A DNA stretch of 64,000 nt from Betaproteobacteria bacterium (GCA_009693435.1 SHXF01000006.1:1-64000); one strand, 5' to 3'. Counted from the stretch's first letter, positions 1 to 9,285 are shown. Numbers and translations: made by a program. Notes: generated by a model from the sequence alone, not told the origin.

Positions 1-119
1 TCTCGTGGCTTGAAATGGAATATGCTCCCGAGAGCTACTCACCGGAGCAATTAGACGAGTTGGACAGGCTCACCGAGCGTTGGATTGACGAACAATTCCC
101 CCATTCCGGGGCACGGTGA
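1..119 (+). CDS. 3' end of an unidentified gene (partial)
   Basis: The frame starting at base 3 is open from the window edge to a TGA at 117-119 and gives 38 residues, acidic and rich in Glu and Asp, ending FPHSGAR. The composition looks like a real C-terminus, and the gene would converge on the binding-protein gene that ends at 148. The family is not recognisable from this fragment. Confidence is limited because only the tail is present. Confidence 0.45.
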   Translation, partial: SWLEMEYAPESYSPEQLDELDRLTERWIDEQFPHSGAR

Positions 120-147
120 AATCAGGCAAGAACTCGGTACTCACGAG

Positions 148-1209
148 CTACTGCCTTTCCGCAATGGGCGGCAGGAAGCGGTCGTCGAATATCTCGGACA
201 CAGGCGGGATCCTGGCAATGCCGAAGCCTTCGGCAACCTGCTTGACTCCGATCTCGAAGCGCTTCTTGTCTATGCTCCCGATTCCGACGGTCTTTTTGTC
301 GCGCGGATCGACGTAGAGCTTGTCGATGGTGAGGCGCAGGCGGTATCGCTCGGCTTCCACGTCCCAGCCCACATCACCCTTCATCGCGCGTGTCACCGTA
401 TCCAGCGCGGCATCGGGATTGGCGAGCGTGTCCTTCAGGCCCTCCATATAGCCTCGCACCACGGCTGCGACGATGGCCGGATTGTCCCGGGCAAACGCCC
501 GCGACGTGACGATACCGTTGCCGTAGAGTTCCATGCCCGCGTCGGCGTAGTAAAGGATGTTCAGCTTATCCTCTGTGAATCCCATTTTCCGCAGTGGCGG
601 CAGCGCCGTGAGTGTGAACGCGCCGGCAGCATCGAACTGGCCCTTGGTCAGCAACAACTCGCGCAGCCGGGCCTCGACAAAGGACCAGGTCACCGAAGTG
701 TCGGAGAAGCCGGCTTGTTTGGCATAAACGGGAAACAACCGCACGGTCGCCGCCCCGGCGATGTCGCCGATGCGCTTTCCGGCGAGCTTCTGCGGGGTGT
801 CGATGCCGCTCTGCTTCAAAGACAGAATGGCCAGTGGCGAGCGCTGGTACTTGACCGCCACGGCGACGAGTTGCTTGTCGGGAGTCTGCTTGGAATTGAA
901 TTCGATCATCGAGTAGATGTCCGCCTCGCCGATGGGGTACTGTCCGGTTCCGATTTTCACGGCGGCGTCGGCCGAACCGAATCCGCGATCAACCGTTACC
1001 TTCACCCCGGCACGCTCGAAGTAGCCCTTCTCCTGTGCGACGTACAGCGGCGCATCGACGCTCTGCGGCAGCCAGGAAAGCGTGAATTTGATCGCCTTGG
1101 GCTCGGCCGTCTGGCCCAGCGCCACGGGGGACATTGCGCCCGCCGCCAACAAGCTTGCGAGCAAGGCGGTTGCAAACATCTTGTGAAGTGTGTTCATCTG
1201 CGGCTTCAT
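148..1209 (-). CDS. NMT1/SsuA-type ABC transporter substrate-binding protein
   Basis: Encodes about 353 residues with a hydrophobic signal peptide near the N-terminus (a run of Ala and Leu ending before QTAEPKAIKF). The mature start, with LSWLPQSVDAPLYVAQEKGYF, is typical of NitT/TauT/ThiY periplasmic binding proteins for small organic or nitrogenous ligands. The open frame extends to 1320, but ATG at 1209 is chosen because GGGAG lies just upstream and the signal peptide follows at once. No ATPase or permease partner is in the window; they may lie to the left. It diverges from the amidohydrolase at 1450, so it may import that enzyme's substrate (inference). Confidence 0.85.
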   Translation of the reverse strand: MKPQMNTLHKMFATALLASLLAAGAMSPVALGQTAEPKAIKFTLSWLPQSVDAPLYVAQEKGYFERAGVKVTVDRGFGSADAAVKIGTGQYPIGEADIYSMIEFNSKQTPDKQLVAVAVKYQRSPLAILSLKQSGIDTPQKLAGKRIGDIAGAATVRLFPVYAKQAGFSDTSVTWSFVEARLRELLLTKGQFDAAGAFTLTALPPLRKMGFTEDKLNILYYADAGMELYGNGIVTSRAFARDNPAIVAAVVRGYMEGLKDTLANPDAALDTVTRAMKGDVGWDVEAERYRLRLTIDKLYVDPRDKKTVGIGSIDKKRFEIGVKQVAEGFGIARIPPVSEIFDDRFLPPIAERQ

Positions 1210-1449
1210 GGAATCTCCCGGTAGTCTGAATACGCGCGACCGCCCGTCCTGCGTAAAATGGCGCGCGCTGCGAGCTTGGATCGGGCAAGGGTACTTCGCA
1301 AAGCTGGAATTGTATAACATGCGAAAAAGTCGTACGCAAGCACGGCGCTGCGCGCGCGGTCCTTGTCGTCGCCGGCCGGCGCCCGGTCACGATGACATCG
1401 CCGCACTGCATGAGAGCGCGCGCACCTGCAGTGACCCTGGGAGGCGCAA

Positions 1450-2706
1450 ATGAAGTCCGAAATGGAGGCGCAATTGCCGCAAAATCTTGTCATTGCCAAT
1501 GCCACGCTGCCGGGACGCGCCGGCCGATGGTGCCTCGCGATCGAAGGCACGCGTATCGCCGCGCTGGCAGAAGGCGACTCGGCCCGGTCCGCGTTCGGCG
1601 ATCGCGCTGCCGGTGAAGCGTGGGACGTCGAAGGTCGCCTGGTGTCCCCCGGCCTGGTGGATGCGCATGTACACGTCGACAAGGCGCTCACCGACGATCG
1701 TGTCGGCGACGTGCTCGCCGCGGAAGGCCTGGCCGCGGCGATACGCGCGGTGCGCGGGCTTAAGACGGGATTTTCCGTCGCCGACGTGCGCGAGCGCGCA
1801 ACACGGGCGCTCGGCATGAGCGTGGCCGCGGGCACCGTGCACGCCCGCACCTATTGCGAGGCTGATCCATTTGTCGAACTACGCGCGGTCGATGCGCTTA
1901 TTCAGATCGAGCGGGACCTCGCCCCGGTCATCGGCGTGCAGTCCATCGCGTTTCCCCAGGAAGGCTGGTTCAGGACCGAGGGCACGATGGAAGCGGGCTC
2001 GGCGCCGTGGATCGAGCGCGCCATCGAGCGCGGCATGCGCATTGTCGGTGGCAATGTCAACGGGGCACTCTGGCCGTCTTCGCCCGAAGCGCAGATCGAC
2101 GCGATGTTCGCGCTGGCCGGACGCCACGACTGCGACCTCGACATGCACATCGACAACTGGGACGGGCCGCAGTCGTTCGCGCTTCCCTATCTCGCGGCGA
2201 AAACCATCGAACTGGGCTGGCAGGGCCGCGTCGGCGCCTCGCACATCGTGTCGCTCGCGCACGTTTCGGGCGCCGAGGCCGCGAATGCCATCGACCTGGT
2301 GAAGCGCGCCGGCGTTCACGTATGCGTGCTGCCGACGCGCATGAAGCTCACCTGCGTCGCGGAATTGCTCGAAGCCGGGGTGAACCTCGTCTGTGGTTCG
2401 GACAACATGCGCGACCCGTTCGTGCGCTTCGGGGACGCCGACCTGATGAAGGCGTTGCTGCTGCTGGCGCAGATCACCGGCATGCTTGGCAATACCGACC
2501 TCGAACGCCTTTGGCTCACCGTAACCGCAAACGCCGCGCGCATGATGCGCCTTCCGCGCTACGGCCTCGACCCCGGCTGCGACGCCGACCTCGTTGTTTT
2601 CGACGCGCACTCGGTGCCCGAGGCGATCCTGCACCAGGCGGCGCGCCTGCTGGTGCTGAAGCATGGCAGGCGCGTCGCGGGGGCGCTGGAAAAGCCGCCC
2701 GCTTGA
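1450..2706 (+). CDS. Amidohydrolase, cytosine-deaminase-like
   Basis: A 418-residue cytosolic metal-dependent hydrolase of the CodA/amidohydrolase family. Visible metal-site motifs in order are DAHVHVDK (first HxH), DMHIDNWD, ASHIVSLAH and GSDNMRDPF (catalytic Asp). Such enzymes deaminate or hydrolyse cyclic amidines, pyrimidines and related rings; the substrate here is not deducible. A good GGGAGG site precedes ATG 1450. It is followed by an XRE-cupin regulator and then by a partial, decayed copy of itself at 3600-3935, so this region has been duplicated. Confidence 0.85.
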   Translation: MKSEMEAQLPQNLVIANATLPGRAGRWCLAIEGTRIAALAEGDSARSAFGDRAAGEAWDVEGRLVSPGLVDAHVHVDKALTDDRVGDVLAAEGLAAAIRAVRGLKTGFSVADVRERATRALGMSVAAGTVHARTYCEADPFVELRAVDALIQIERDLAPVIGVQSIAFPQEGWFRTEGTMEAGSAPWIERAIERGMRIVGGNVNGALWPSSPEAQIDAMFALAGRHDCDLDMHIDNWDGPQSFALPYLAAKTIELGWQGRVGASHIVSLAHVSGAEAANAIDLVKRAGVHVCVLPTRMKLTCVAELLEAGVNLVCGSDNMRDPFVRFGDADLMKALLLLAQITGMLGNTDLERLWLTVTANAARMMRLPRYGLDPGCDADLVVFDAHSVPEAILHQAARLLVLKHGRRVAGALEKPPA

Positions 2707-2781
2707 CAGCGCTTGCCCCGCACTCTCTGAGGCTCCCGAAAGCGACTCCACGTTGCAAGCAAACCCCGCATCACTGGGCAA

Positions 2782-2815
2782 GACACTCTTGCTTCGCTGC
2801 GAGTGCTATAGTGTC
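2782..2815 (+). promoter_or_regulatory. Inverted repeat with TATAGT -10 box upstream of XRE-cupin gene
   Basis: GACACT at 2782-2787 and AGTGTC at 2810-2815 form an inverted repeat that overlaps a -10-like TATAGT at 2807-2812, about 45 bp before the regulator start. The -35 region is weak. Autoregulation is a reasonable inference but is not shown. Confidence 0.35.
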
Positions 2816-2855
2816 TGTCGCATGTAATGCTGTTCATCCTGCTCCTTTTCAAAGC

Positions 2856-3482
2856 ATGAAACCCCGCGCAAGACAGAAAATCGAGCCAGATTCCGAAGGC
2901 CATGCGCTCGACAGCTACCTGGGCGCGTCGATCCGCGAATTAAGGCTGCGCCACCGCCTCACCAGCGCCGAAGTGGCGAAGTCTGCCGGTATCAGCCGCG
3001 GCATGATCTCCAAGATCGAAAATGGCCTTTCCTCGACCAGCCTCGACACGTTGCACAGGATCGCGAGCGCTCTGGGCGAGACACTTTCCAACCTGTTCCT
3101 CAACTTCGACAAGCCCTCGGGCGGCGGGCAGCTGGTCAAGAAGGGCAAAGGCATGGAAGTCATCCGCCGCGGCACGAAACGGGGTCACAAGTACCAGTTG
3201 CTCGCGTTCGACCGCGGGCCGCGCAAGCTGTTCGACCCGTTTTTCGTGACGCTCACCGATGCGAGCGAAGTGTTCCCGACCTTCAAGCACCCGGGCACGG
3301 AATTGATTTACATGCTGGAAGGCAAGATGGTTTATCGCCACGGCCAGCAAACCTACTCGATGAGCGCGGGCGACTCGCTCACGTTCAGCGCCCCGGTGCC
3401 GCACGGCCCGGAGAAGTTCATCAAACTGCCGATCAAGATGCTGGTATTCATCGTCTACGACGACGCGACGGACGCGCGCTAG
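2856..3482 (+). CDS. XRE-family regulator with C-terminal cupin domain
   Basis: A 208-residue DNA-binding protein. Residues about 25-80 form a Cro/C1 helix-turn-helix (SAEVAKSAGISRGMISKIEN), and a cupin sensor domain follows (HPGTELIYMLEG, then GDSLTFSAPVPHG). This HTH-cupin architecture is that of PuuR-like regulators, which sense a small ligand or metal in the cupin barrel. The forward frame is open far upstream, but ATG 2856 gives a complete domain start. It resembles the protein at 5322-5984 closely across both domains, so the two are paralogues. It sits between the amidohydrolase and that gene's decayed copy, and probably controls the neighbouring catabolic genes. Confidence 0.85.
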   Translation: MKPRARQKIEPDSEGHALDSYLGASIRELRLRHRLTSAEVAKSAGISRGMISKIENGLSSTSLDTLHRIASALGETLSNLFLNFDKPSGGGQLVKKGKGMEVIRRGTKRGHKYQLLAFDRGPRKLFDPFFVTLTDASEVFPTFKHPGTELIYMLEGKMVYRHGQQTYSMSAGDSLTFSAPVPHGPEKFIKLPIKMLVFIVYDDATDAR

Positions 3483-3600
3483 TTCTTCAAGCGGCGCAGC
3501 GCGTCGGTCCCGACCGGTTGGCCATCGAACTCCCGCATCGCATCGAGCAGGCTGTCCCAATCGTATTGCGCAGACGCGCTGTCCCCCAGAACGTAGTACG
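3479..3600 (-). pseudogene. Remnant of a reverse-strand gene, C-terminal 40 codons
   Basis: On the minus strand a frame reads AYYVLGDSASAQYDWDSLL and continues to GTDALRRLKN before a TAG at 3479-3481. That stop overlaps the forward stop of the regulator at 3480-3482. The peptide looks like a genuine protein tail, but its upstream part is replaced at about 3600 by the amidohydrolase copy. The family was not recognised. It is evidence of a recombination junction at about 3600. Confidence 0.4.
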
Positions 3601-3935
3601 CGGGCAGCGTGCACGCCCGCATCTATTGCGAGCCTGATCCATTTGTCGAACTGCGCGCGGTCGATGCGCTTATTCAGATCGAGCGGGACCTCGCCCCGGT
3701 CATCGGCGTGCAGTCCATCGCGTTTCCCGAGGAAGGCTGGTTCAGGACCGAGGGCACGATGGAAGCGGGCTCGGCGCCGTGGATCGAGCGCGCCATCGAG
3801 CGCGGTTGCGACGCCGACCTCGTTGTTTTCGACGCGCACTCGGTGCCGAAGGCGATCCTGCACCAGGCGGCGCGCCTGCTGGTGCTGAAGCATGGCAGGC
3901 GCATGGCAGGAACGTTCGAAACGCCGCCGGACTGA
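3600..3935 (+). pseudogene. Decayed partial copy of the amidohydrolase gene
   Basis: This stretch is almost identical to parts of the amidohydrolase at 1450-2706. It begins at the parental segment around base 1825 (HARTYCEADPF, here HARIYCEPDPF), runs to IERAIERG, then jumps straight to CDADLVVFDAHSVP and continues to the C-terminus. Parent bases of about 2035-2577 (543 bp, 181 codons) are missing, exactly in frame. The N-terminal HxH motif and the later metal-site motifs are absent, so no active enzyme can result. Similarity extends a little past the stop codon. Confidence 0.85.
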
Positions 3936-3981
3936 CGGCGCTTGCACTGGATCAGGTTGCCTTCGTCGGGCATTGGACCAT

Positions 3982-5061
3982 TTAATCGAGCGGACGTATG
4001 TTCGCCTGCTGGACGACTTTCGCCCACTTTGTGAAGTCTGCACGGATCTGCTCGCGGAACTGCTCGGGCGTATTGCCTATCGACTCGTACCCGAGCGAGT
4101 CGAAACGCTCGCGCACCGCCGGTTCCTGCAGCACCGCCGCAATTTCCTTTTGCAGGCGATCGATAACGGGCTTTGGCGTTCCCGCCGGTGCGACGATGCC
4201 GTTCCATGTGTTGAAGACGAAATCGGGCAGGCCGTTCTCGACAAATGTGGGCACGTCGGGCCATAGCCCCGAGCGCCGGGCACTCGAAATACCCAGCACC
4301 TTCAGTCTCCCCGATTTGACGAAGGGCAATGCCGTGGAAGTGGAACCGAACAGTATCGGCACACGGCCGCCGACCACGTCATTGATCGCCAGCGAGCCGC
4401 CTTTATACGGTATGTGATCCATTTGAATGGCGGCAGTCTGCTTCAGCGATTCGCCCGCAAGATGTGCCATGGTCCCGGCCCCGGGACTTGCATAAAATAT
4501 CGTGCCGGGCTTGGTTTTGGCGTACGCAATGAACTCGCGCACGTCATTGGCGGGCACCGAGGGATTCGCGACCAGGAGATAGGGCGTGGCGCTCACGTTC
4601 GAAACTGGAGCGAAGTCCTCCAGCGCGTTGTAGGGCATCTTGGAAAAAATATGCGGATTGATCACAAAATTACCGTCGTTTGCCATCAGCAGGGTGTTGC
4701 CGTCCGGCGCGCTTTTCGCCACTGCCGCGGTGCCGATATTGCCGTTCGCACCGGTTCGGTTTTCGACAATAACCTGTTTGCCCAGCCGCCGGCTGAGCCC
4801 TTCGGCCGTAATCCGGGCTACCGTATCGGTGTAACCGCCGGCTCCAAACGCGACGATAACGCGCAGCGTGCTGCTTTCAGTTTGCTGCGCGAGCGCACCC
4901 TCCGTCAGCAGGCAAGCCGACACGATCAGTGCGCCCTTGCATGAGATCAAATGCCGCATTGCCGCGATTTCATCGTGAACGCGCTCAATCGAATGCTGCC
5001 ATTGCCGCGCGCCGAAGAACGATCGGCAATACATCAGCGGCGCCATCCCCGGTGCTCTCAT
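3982..5061 (-). CDS. Bug/TctC-family tripartite tricarboxylate transporter receptor
   Basis: A 359-residue frame with a Bug-type periplasmic solute receptor: RVIVAFGAGGYTDTVAR, VENRTGANGNIGT, DGNTLLMAND and VPYKGG-like segments follow in the usual order. Bug proteins bind organic acids and related small solutes. The start is uncertain. ATG 5061 has a strong AGGAG site but adds about 34 residues before the hydrophobic signal segment; ATG 4959 begins at the signal peptide but has a poor ribosome site. No TctA/TctB membrane partners are nearby. Confidence 0.88.
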   Translation of the reverse strand: MRAPGMAPLMYCRSFFGARQWQHSIERVHDEIAAMRHLISCKGALIVSACLLTEGALAQQTESSTLRVIVAFGAGGYTDTVARITAEGLSRRLGKQVIVENRTGANGNIGTAAVAKSAPDGNTLLMANDGNFVINPHIFSKMPYNALEDFAPVSNVSATPYLLVANPSVPANDVREFIAYAKTKPGTIFYASPGAGTMAHLAGESLKQTAAIQMDHIPYKGGSLAINDVVGGRVPILFGSTSTALPFVKSGRLKVLGISSARRSGLWPDVPTFVENGLPDFVFNTWNGIVAPAGTPKPVIDRLQKEIAAVLQEPAVRERFDSLGYESIGNTPEQFREQIRADFTKWAKVVQQANIRPLD

Positions 5062-5321
5062 GGATGCTCTCCTAAAGGTGCAATTCAGCAGAATGGTTCA
5101 CGAATCGAACCCGAACGATCAGTCCCCTTCCGGCGGGCATGGCGGAGTATCGAACCCGCATGCGCCAAAAACAGGGATTGCATGATGCTACAATTATTTT
5201 CATCAACAGGATGCTTTTGCGCAACCCATGTTCGTATCCATCATGGGATGCGTCCGGAACAGGCGTATCTCCAAAGCGCGACTCTACACACGTTCAGGCA
5301 CAGGTCGCTCGCCTCGCGCCA

Positions 5322-5984
5322 TCAGGCGTCGCGATCGTCACGCCCATAGATGATTACGGAAAGCATGCGGATCGGCAACTGGATGAGCCGCTCGGGGCCA
5401 TGAGGGATTTCCCCCTTGAAGGTGAGGGAATCACCCCGGCCAAGCATGTAGCTGTGCTTGCCGTGGCGATACTCTATCTTGCCCTCCAGAATGTGGAGAA
5501 ATTCCGTGCCGGGGTGCTCGAATCGCTGAAACACCTCGCTCTTGTCGGTGAGCGTGACCAGGAACGGCTCGAACACGCGCCTCGGGCCGCGGTCGGAGGC
5601 AAGCAGGTGGTACGTGTGGCCGCGTTTTGTGCCGCGGCGGACGACCTCCATGCCCCGGCCCCTCTTCACACTCTGTGCACCCCCCTCTTCCGGCGGGTAC
5701 CCCTGGAACAGCATGCTGAGCGATACCCCGAGCGCACGCGACAGGTTCGTAAGGGTGTCCAGGCTCGCAGAGCTTTGGCCGTTCTCGAGCTTGCTCAGCA
5801 TGCCGATGCTGATGCTCGCCTTCTTCGCGACTTCCGCAATGGTCAAGCGTTGCGCGAGCCGCCGTCGCCGCATTTCCGCGCCGAGATGGTGCTCCAGTGT
5901 GATGCCGGGAGGCGTGAGATGCGGCTGCTGCGCATCCGGATCCGCAATGCCTTTTCGCGCTCGCTTTTCGGGGGTCTTCTTCAT
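5322..5984 (-). CDS. XRE-family regulator with C-terminal cupin domain
   Basis: A 220-residue HTH-cupin regulator. The HTH (TIAEVAKKASISIGMLSKLEN) is followed by the cupin segment HPGTEFLHILEGKIEYRHGK and GDSLTFKGEIPHG. It is a paralogue of the protein at 2856-3482. It diverges from the glutamine-synthetase operon, separated by 382 bp that hold a strong promoter overlapped by an inverted repeat. The simplest reading is that it controls that operon, much as PuuR controls polyamine gamma-glutamylation genes in E. coli (inference from architecture and position). Confidence 0.87.
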   Translation of the reverse strand: MKKTPEKRARKGIADPDAQQPHLTPPGITLEHHLGAEMRRRRLAQRLTIAEVAKKASISIGMLSKLENGQSSASLDTLTNLSRALGVSLSMLFQGYPPEEGGAQSVKRGRGMEVVRRGTKRGHTYHLLASDRGPRRVFEPFLVTLTDKSEVFQRFEHPGTEFLHILEGKIEYRHGKHSYMLGRGDSLTFKGEIPHGPERLIQLPIRMLSVIIYGRDDRDA

Positions 5985-6066
5985 GGCGCCAGTCTACTGC
6001 ATCGCGTAATCGCTTGCTTCCGGAATCCTTGCGCAAACGGCGATCTCCAATTGGGACTTGCCTGCA

Positions 6067-6120
6067 GTTCAACTTTTATTCCTATTGGAGTTGACAAGTG
6101 AACTTCGGAGACCGGATAAT
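6067..6120 (+). promoter_or_regulatory. Sigma70-type promoter with overlapping operator-like inverted repeat
   Basis: TTGACA at 6091-6096 and GATAAT at 6115-6120 are separated by 18 bp, a near-consensus promoter reading toward the glutamine synthetase gene. GTTCAACTT at 6067-6075 and AAGTGAAC at 6096-6103 form an imperfect inverted repeat; one arm overlaps the -35 box and spacer. This is a plausible binding site for the divergently encoded XRE-cupin regulator. Confidence 0.6.
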
Positions 6121-6366
6121 TCAAACATCCTCACCGGCAGCATGAATTACGCCTCCAGCGGCGTGGGTGATGACCTCGATGGTCGTCGTTTCGGCGCTCG
6201 CGAATCCACGGATGCACGAGAGCGCCGCGGGGCTCGCGACAGGGAACGATCCGGCCTCTTGCCCTTACGTCGGGGAAACGCTGTTCGATACCGTCGCAGG
6301 CCGTGGCTGCGCACTCGTGGCGCTTGCGTGTCTGCATCCGAAGGCATTTGACCCAGGAGGGACGCC
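6121..6366 (+). other. Long leader region without a convincing gene
   Basis: About 240 bp lie between the predicted promoter and the glutamine synthetase start. A 67-codon frame from 6167 reads through the ribosome-binding site of the next gene and resembles no known family, so it is not called as a gene. No riboswitch fold was recognised. A second, closer promoter or a long untranslated leader are both possible. Confidence 0.4.
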
Positions 6367-7701
6367 ATGAACATGCAGACTGCAAAGAAATTCGTCAAGG
6401 ACAACGGCGTCAAGTTCATCCTGGCGCAGTTCGTCGACATCCATGGTGCGGCCAAGGCCAAATCGGTGCCTGCCGCGCACCTGGAGATGGTTCTCAAGGC
6501 CGGCGCCGGATTTGCGGGCTTCGCGGTCTGGGGCCTCGGAATGGGGCCGGAGAGTCCGGATTACATGGCCGTGGGCGATCCGTCGACGCTCTCACTCATG
6601 CCATGGATGCCGGGTTATGCGCGCATCGCCTGTGATGGTCAGGTCGATGGCAGGCCGTACGCTTACTGTTCGCGTGTCGCACTGAAGGCCCAGCTCGCCA
6701 AGCTGGCGAAACGCGGCATGACGCTGTACACGGGTATTGAACCCGAATTCATGCTGCTCCGGCGCAACGACGACGGTTCGCTCGCGCCGTGCGACGATTC
6801 CGATGTCCTCGACAAGCCCTGCTACGACTACAAGGGCCTGTCGAGGTCGGCCGCATTTCTCGAGAAACTCGTCGAATCGTTGCAAGTTGCCGGCCTCGAC
6901 ATTTATCAGATCGACCACGAGGACGCCAACGGGCAGTTCGAGGTCAACTTCACCTATGCGGACGCCTTGCGCAGCGCCGACCAATTCGTGCTCGTCAAAA
7001 TGGCGGCCTCGGAGATTGCGCGGTCGATGGGCATGATCGCGACATTCATGCCCAAGCCGTTCTCCAATCGCGCCGGCTCCGGCGCCCACTTCCACATCTC
7101 GCTCGGGAGCGCGCGCAGCAGGAACCTGTTTCATGACGACGCGGACAAGCATGGCATGGGTCTGTCGAAGACGGGCTATCACTTTCTCGGCGGATTGCTC
7201 GCGCATGCGCGCGCCCTTACGGCGGTGCTCGCCCCTTCGGTGAACTCCTACAAGCGCCTGGTAGTCGGTCGTTCGCTGTCCGGCGCTACGTGGGCGCCCG
7301 CTTATATCACCTATGGCAACAACAATCGAAGCGCTTGCGTGCGGGTTCCTTACGGCCGACTGGAGCTGCGCCTGCCCGACGGCTCGTGCAACCCTTATCT
7401 CGCCACAGCGGCAATCCTTGCGGCGGGCATGGACGGCATCGATCGGAAACTGGACCCGGGCGCGCCGAACAATACCAACCTCTACGAATGGAATCCTGCA
7501 CAACTCGAGGAGGCCGGCATCAAACTGCTGCCGCAGACCCTGGCCGAGGCGCTCGACGAGTTCGAGAAGGACGCGATCGTACGAGCCGCGCTCGGCGAAG
7601 ACCTGGCCAGGGAGTTCATCAGGCTCAAACGGATGGAATGGGTCGAGTACTGCCGTCACGTGAGCGACTGGGAGCGCCAGCGGTATCTCGAGTTCTTCTA
7701 G
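6367..7701 (+). CDS. glnT: Type III glutamine synthetase / gamma-glutamylamide synthetase
   Basis: A 444-residue glutamine-synthetase-fold ligase that joins glutamate to ammonia or an amine using ATP. Active-site segments are present: GIEPEF near residue 123, [23 protein letters not shown], and [22 protein letters not shown] precedes ATG 6367. In bacteria this gene next to glxBCD/mgsABC-type genes is either glnT or gmaS, the latter making gamma-glutamylmethylamide from methylamine. It is the first gene of the forward operon and is followed 12 bp later by the amidotransferase gene. Whether ammonia, methylamine or another amine is the substrate cannot be read from sequence. Confidence 0.88.
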   Translation: MNMQTAKKFVKDNGVKFILAQFVDIHGAAKAKSVPAAHLEMVLKAGAGFAGFAVWGLGMGPESPDYMAVGDPSTLSLMPWMPGYARIACDGQVDGRPYAYCSRVALKAQLAKLAKRGMTLYTGIEPEFMLLRRNDDGSLAPCDDSDVLDKPCYDYKGLSRSAAFLEKLVESLQVAGLDIYQIDHEDANGQFEVNFTYADALRSADQFVLVKMAASEIARSMGMIATFMPKPFSNRAGSGAHFHISLGSARSRNLFHDDADKHGMGLSKTGYHFLGGLLAHARALTAVLAPSVNSYKRLVVGRSLSGATWAPAYITYGNNNRSACVRVPYGRLELRLPDGSCNPYLATAAILAAGMDGIDRKLDPGAPNNTNLYEWNPAQLEEAGIKLLPQTLAEALDEFEKDAIVRAALGEDLAREFIRLKRMEWVEYCRHVSDWERQRYLEFF

Positions 7702-7713
7702 GAGAAAAGCACC

Positions 7714-8610
7714 ATGTGCGGGATCGTGGGATTGCTGGTCAAGAACCCGGCGCTACGCGCTCAGCTGGGGGAGTTGATGCTGCCGATGCTGATGGGAATG
7801 AGCGAGCGCGGTCCGGAGTCAACCGGATTGGCTGTGTTCGGGGTGGCGCAGGCTGACCGCCGCAGGGTCAGCTTGTACGCGGGTGTGCGCTCGTTCGACT
7901 GGCAAACGGTGGCCGTGGCGGCCAAACAGGCATTCGGGGAGGACGCCATGCTGAGCGTCATCGGCAATCACGCCGCGTTGGAGACAACGATCGATTCCGC
8001 TACGGTCATTGTCTGGGTGCGCGAGCACTTCCCTTCCCTGCATGTAATGTCCTCCGGACGCTACATCGATGTCTACAAGGACACGGGCACGCCCGCGCAA
8101 GTGGCCGGGCGTTACCAATTCGAGAAACTGCAAGGCAGTCACCTCGTCGGGCATACGCGCATGGCGACCGAGTCGGCGGTGACACCGGCGCATGCGCATC
8201 CGTTTACCGCGGGCGAGGATTTCTGTCTGGTCCACAATGGTTCGCTGTCGAACCCGAACAGCGTACGGCGGCACCTGGAACGCCTCGGCATCGCTTTCGA
8301 TACCGACAACGATACCGAAGCCGCGTGCCGATACCTGGCCTGGCGGATGCAGGAGGGCGACAACCTGGAGGCTGCGATCCGCAAGGGGTTCGATGAGTTT
8401 GACGGGTTCTATACGTTCCTGATCGGCACCCATAACAGCCTCGCGCTCGTGCGCGATGCCTTCGCATGCAAGCCGGCAGTGGTAGCCGAGACCGGCGACT
8501 ACGTGGCGATCGCTTCGGAGTTCCGGTCCCTGGCTAAATTGCCAGGCATCAAGAATGCGAATCTGTTCGAGCCCAAGCCCGAGGAAATTTATGTATGGAC
8601 AGTTCAGTGA
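7714..8610 (+). CDS. glxB: Class II glutamine amidotransferase subunit (GlxB/MgsA-like)
   Basis: A 298-residue Ntn-type amidotransferase. Cys2, exposed after Met removal (MCGIVG), is the expected nucleophile, with GHTRMATES, VHNGSLSN and DNDTEA as the usual glutamine-pocket motifs. It corresponds to the amidotransferase piece of glutamate synthase, split into its own gene as in GlxB of rhizobia or MgsA of N-methylglutamate synthase. AGGAG lies before ATG 7714. Its last 16 bases overlap the start of the next gene, which suggests translational coupling. Confidence 0.87.
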   Translation: MCGIVGLLVKNPALRAQLGELMLPMLMGMSERGPESTGLAVFGVAQADRRRVSLYAGVRSFDWQTVAVAAKQAFGEDAMLSVIGNHAALETTIDSATVIVWVREHFPSLHVMSSGRYIDVYKDTGTPAQVAGRYQFEKLQGSHLVGHTRMATESAVTPAHAHPFTAGEDFCLVHNGSLSNPNSVRRHLERLGIAFDTDNDTEAACRYLAWRMQEGDNLEAAIRKGFDEFDGFYTFLIGTHNSLALVRDAFACKPAVVAETGDYVAIASEFRSLAKLPGIKNANLFEPKPEEIYVWTVQ

Positions 8611-9284
8611 CCTTTGATCTCGCAAAGCAGACGGTTCGGGAATTGAACCAGTATCTTCACAGCGATCTCGCCGGATCAACTCGCACCGTTCGCGTAATCA
8701 ATCCCGACGGCGCCCACTCGATCGCCGTCGGCGTGAACGCCGCCATAGAGATCGGCATCGAAGGGCACGTTGGTTACTATGCGGCGGGAATGAACCGCCT
8801 CGCGTCGGTCGTCATCGATGGGAATGCGGGTCCCGGGGTCGCGGAGAACATGATGTCGGGCTTCGTTCACGTGAAGGGATTCACGTCGGGCAGCGCCGGC
8901 GCCTCTGCGAACGGCGGGCTGCTGGTCATAGACGGGGATGCCGGGCTGCGATGCGGCATCGCCATGAAAGGCGCCGATATCGTGGTGGGTGGAAGCGTGG
9001 GCGCCTTTTCCGGATTCATGGCGCAGGCAGGCTCGCTCGTGGTCTGCGGTGATGCCGGTGAGGCGCTCGGTGACTCGCTGTACGAAGCAGTGATCTATGT
9101 GAGGGGACGGATCAGCTCGTGCGGGGCGGACGCGCACGAGGAGCCGATGGGTGACTCGGACCACGCCAGGTTGACCGATCTCCTCAAAGCAGCCGGCTTC
9201 AAGCATCAGTCTCGGGAGTTCAAGCGGGTCGCGTCGATGCGCGGCCTGTACCACTGGAACGCCGAAGCGAACCAGGAGTACTGA
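8595..9284 (+). CDS. glxC: Glutamate-synthase C-terminal-like subunit (GlxC/MgsB-like)
   Basis: A 229-residue protein dominated by Gly-rich parallel beta-helix repeats (IGIEGHVGYYAAGMN, GNAGPGVAENMMSG, GGSVGAFSGFMAQAG), as in the GXGXG domain at the C-terminus of glutamate synthase large subunits. In the glx/mgs arrangement this structural domain is a separate subunit that bridges the amidotransferase and FMN subunits. It overlaps glxB by 16 bp and is followed one base after its stop by the next start codon. Confidence 0.87.
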   Translation: MDSSVTFDLAKQTVRELNQYLHSDLAGSTRTVRVINPDGAHSIAVGVNAAIEIGIEGHVGYYAAGMNRLASVVIDGNAGPGVAENMMSGFVHVKGFTSGSAGASANGGLLVIDGDAGLRCGIAMKGADIVVGGSVGAFSGFMAQAGSLVVCGDAGEALGDSLYEAVIYVRGRISSCGADAHEEPMGDSDHARLTDLLKAAGFKHQSREFKRVASMRGLYHWNAEANQEY

Positions 9285-9285
9285 A

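Noticed and set aside
6167..6370. Small protein encoded in the glutamine synthetase leader
   Set aside because: The frame runs through the ribosome-binding site of the next gene and resembles no family. It also lacks its own ribosome site.
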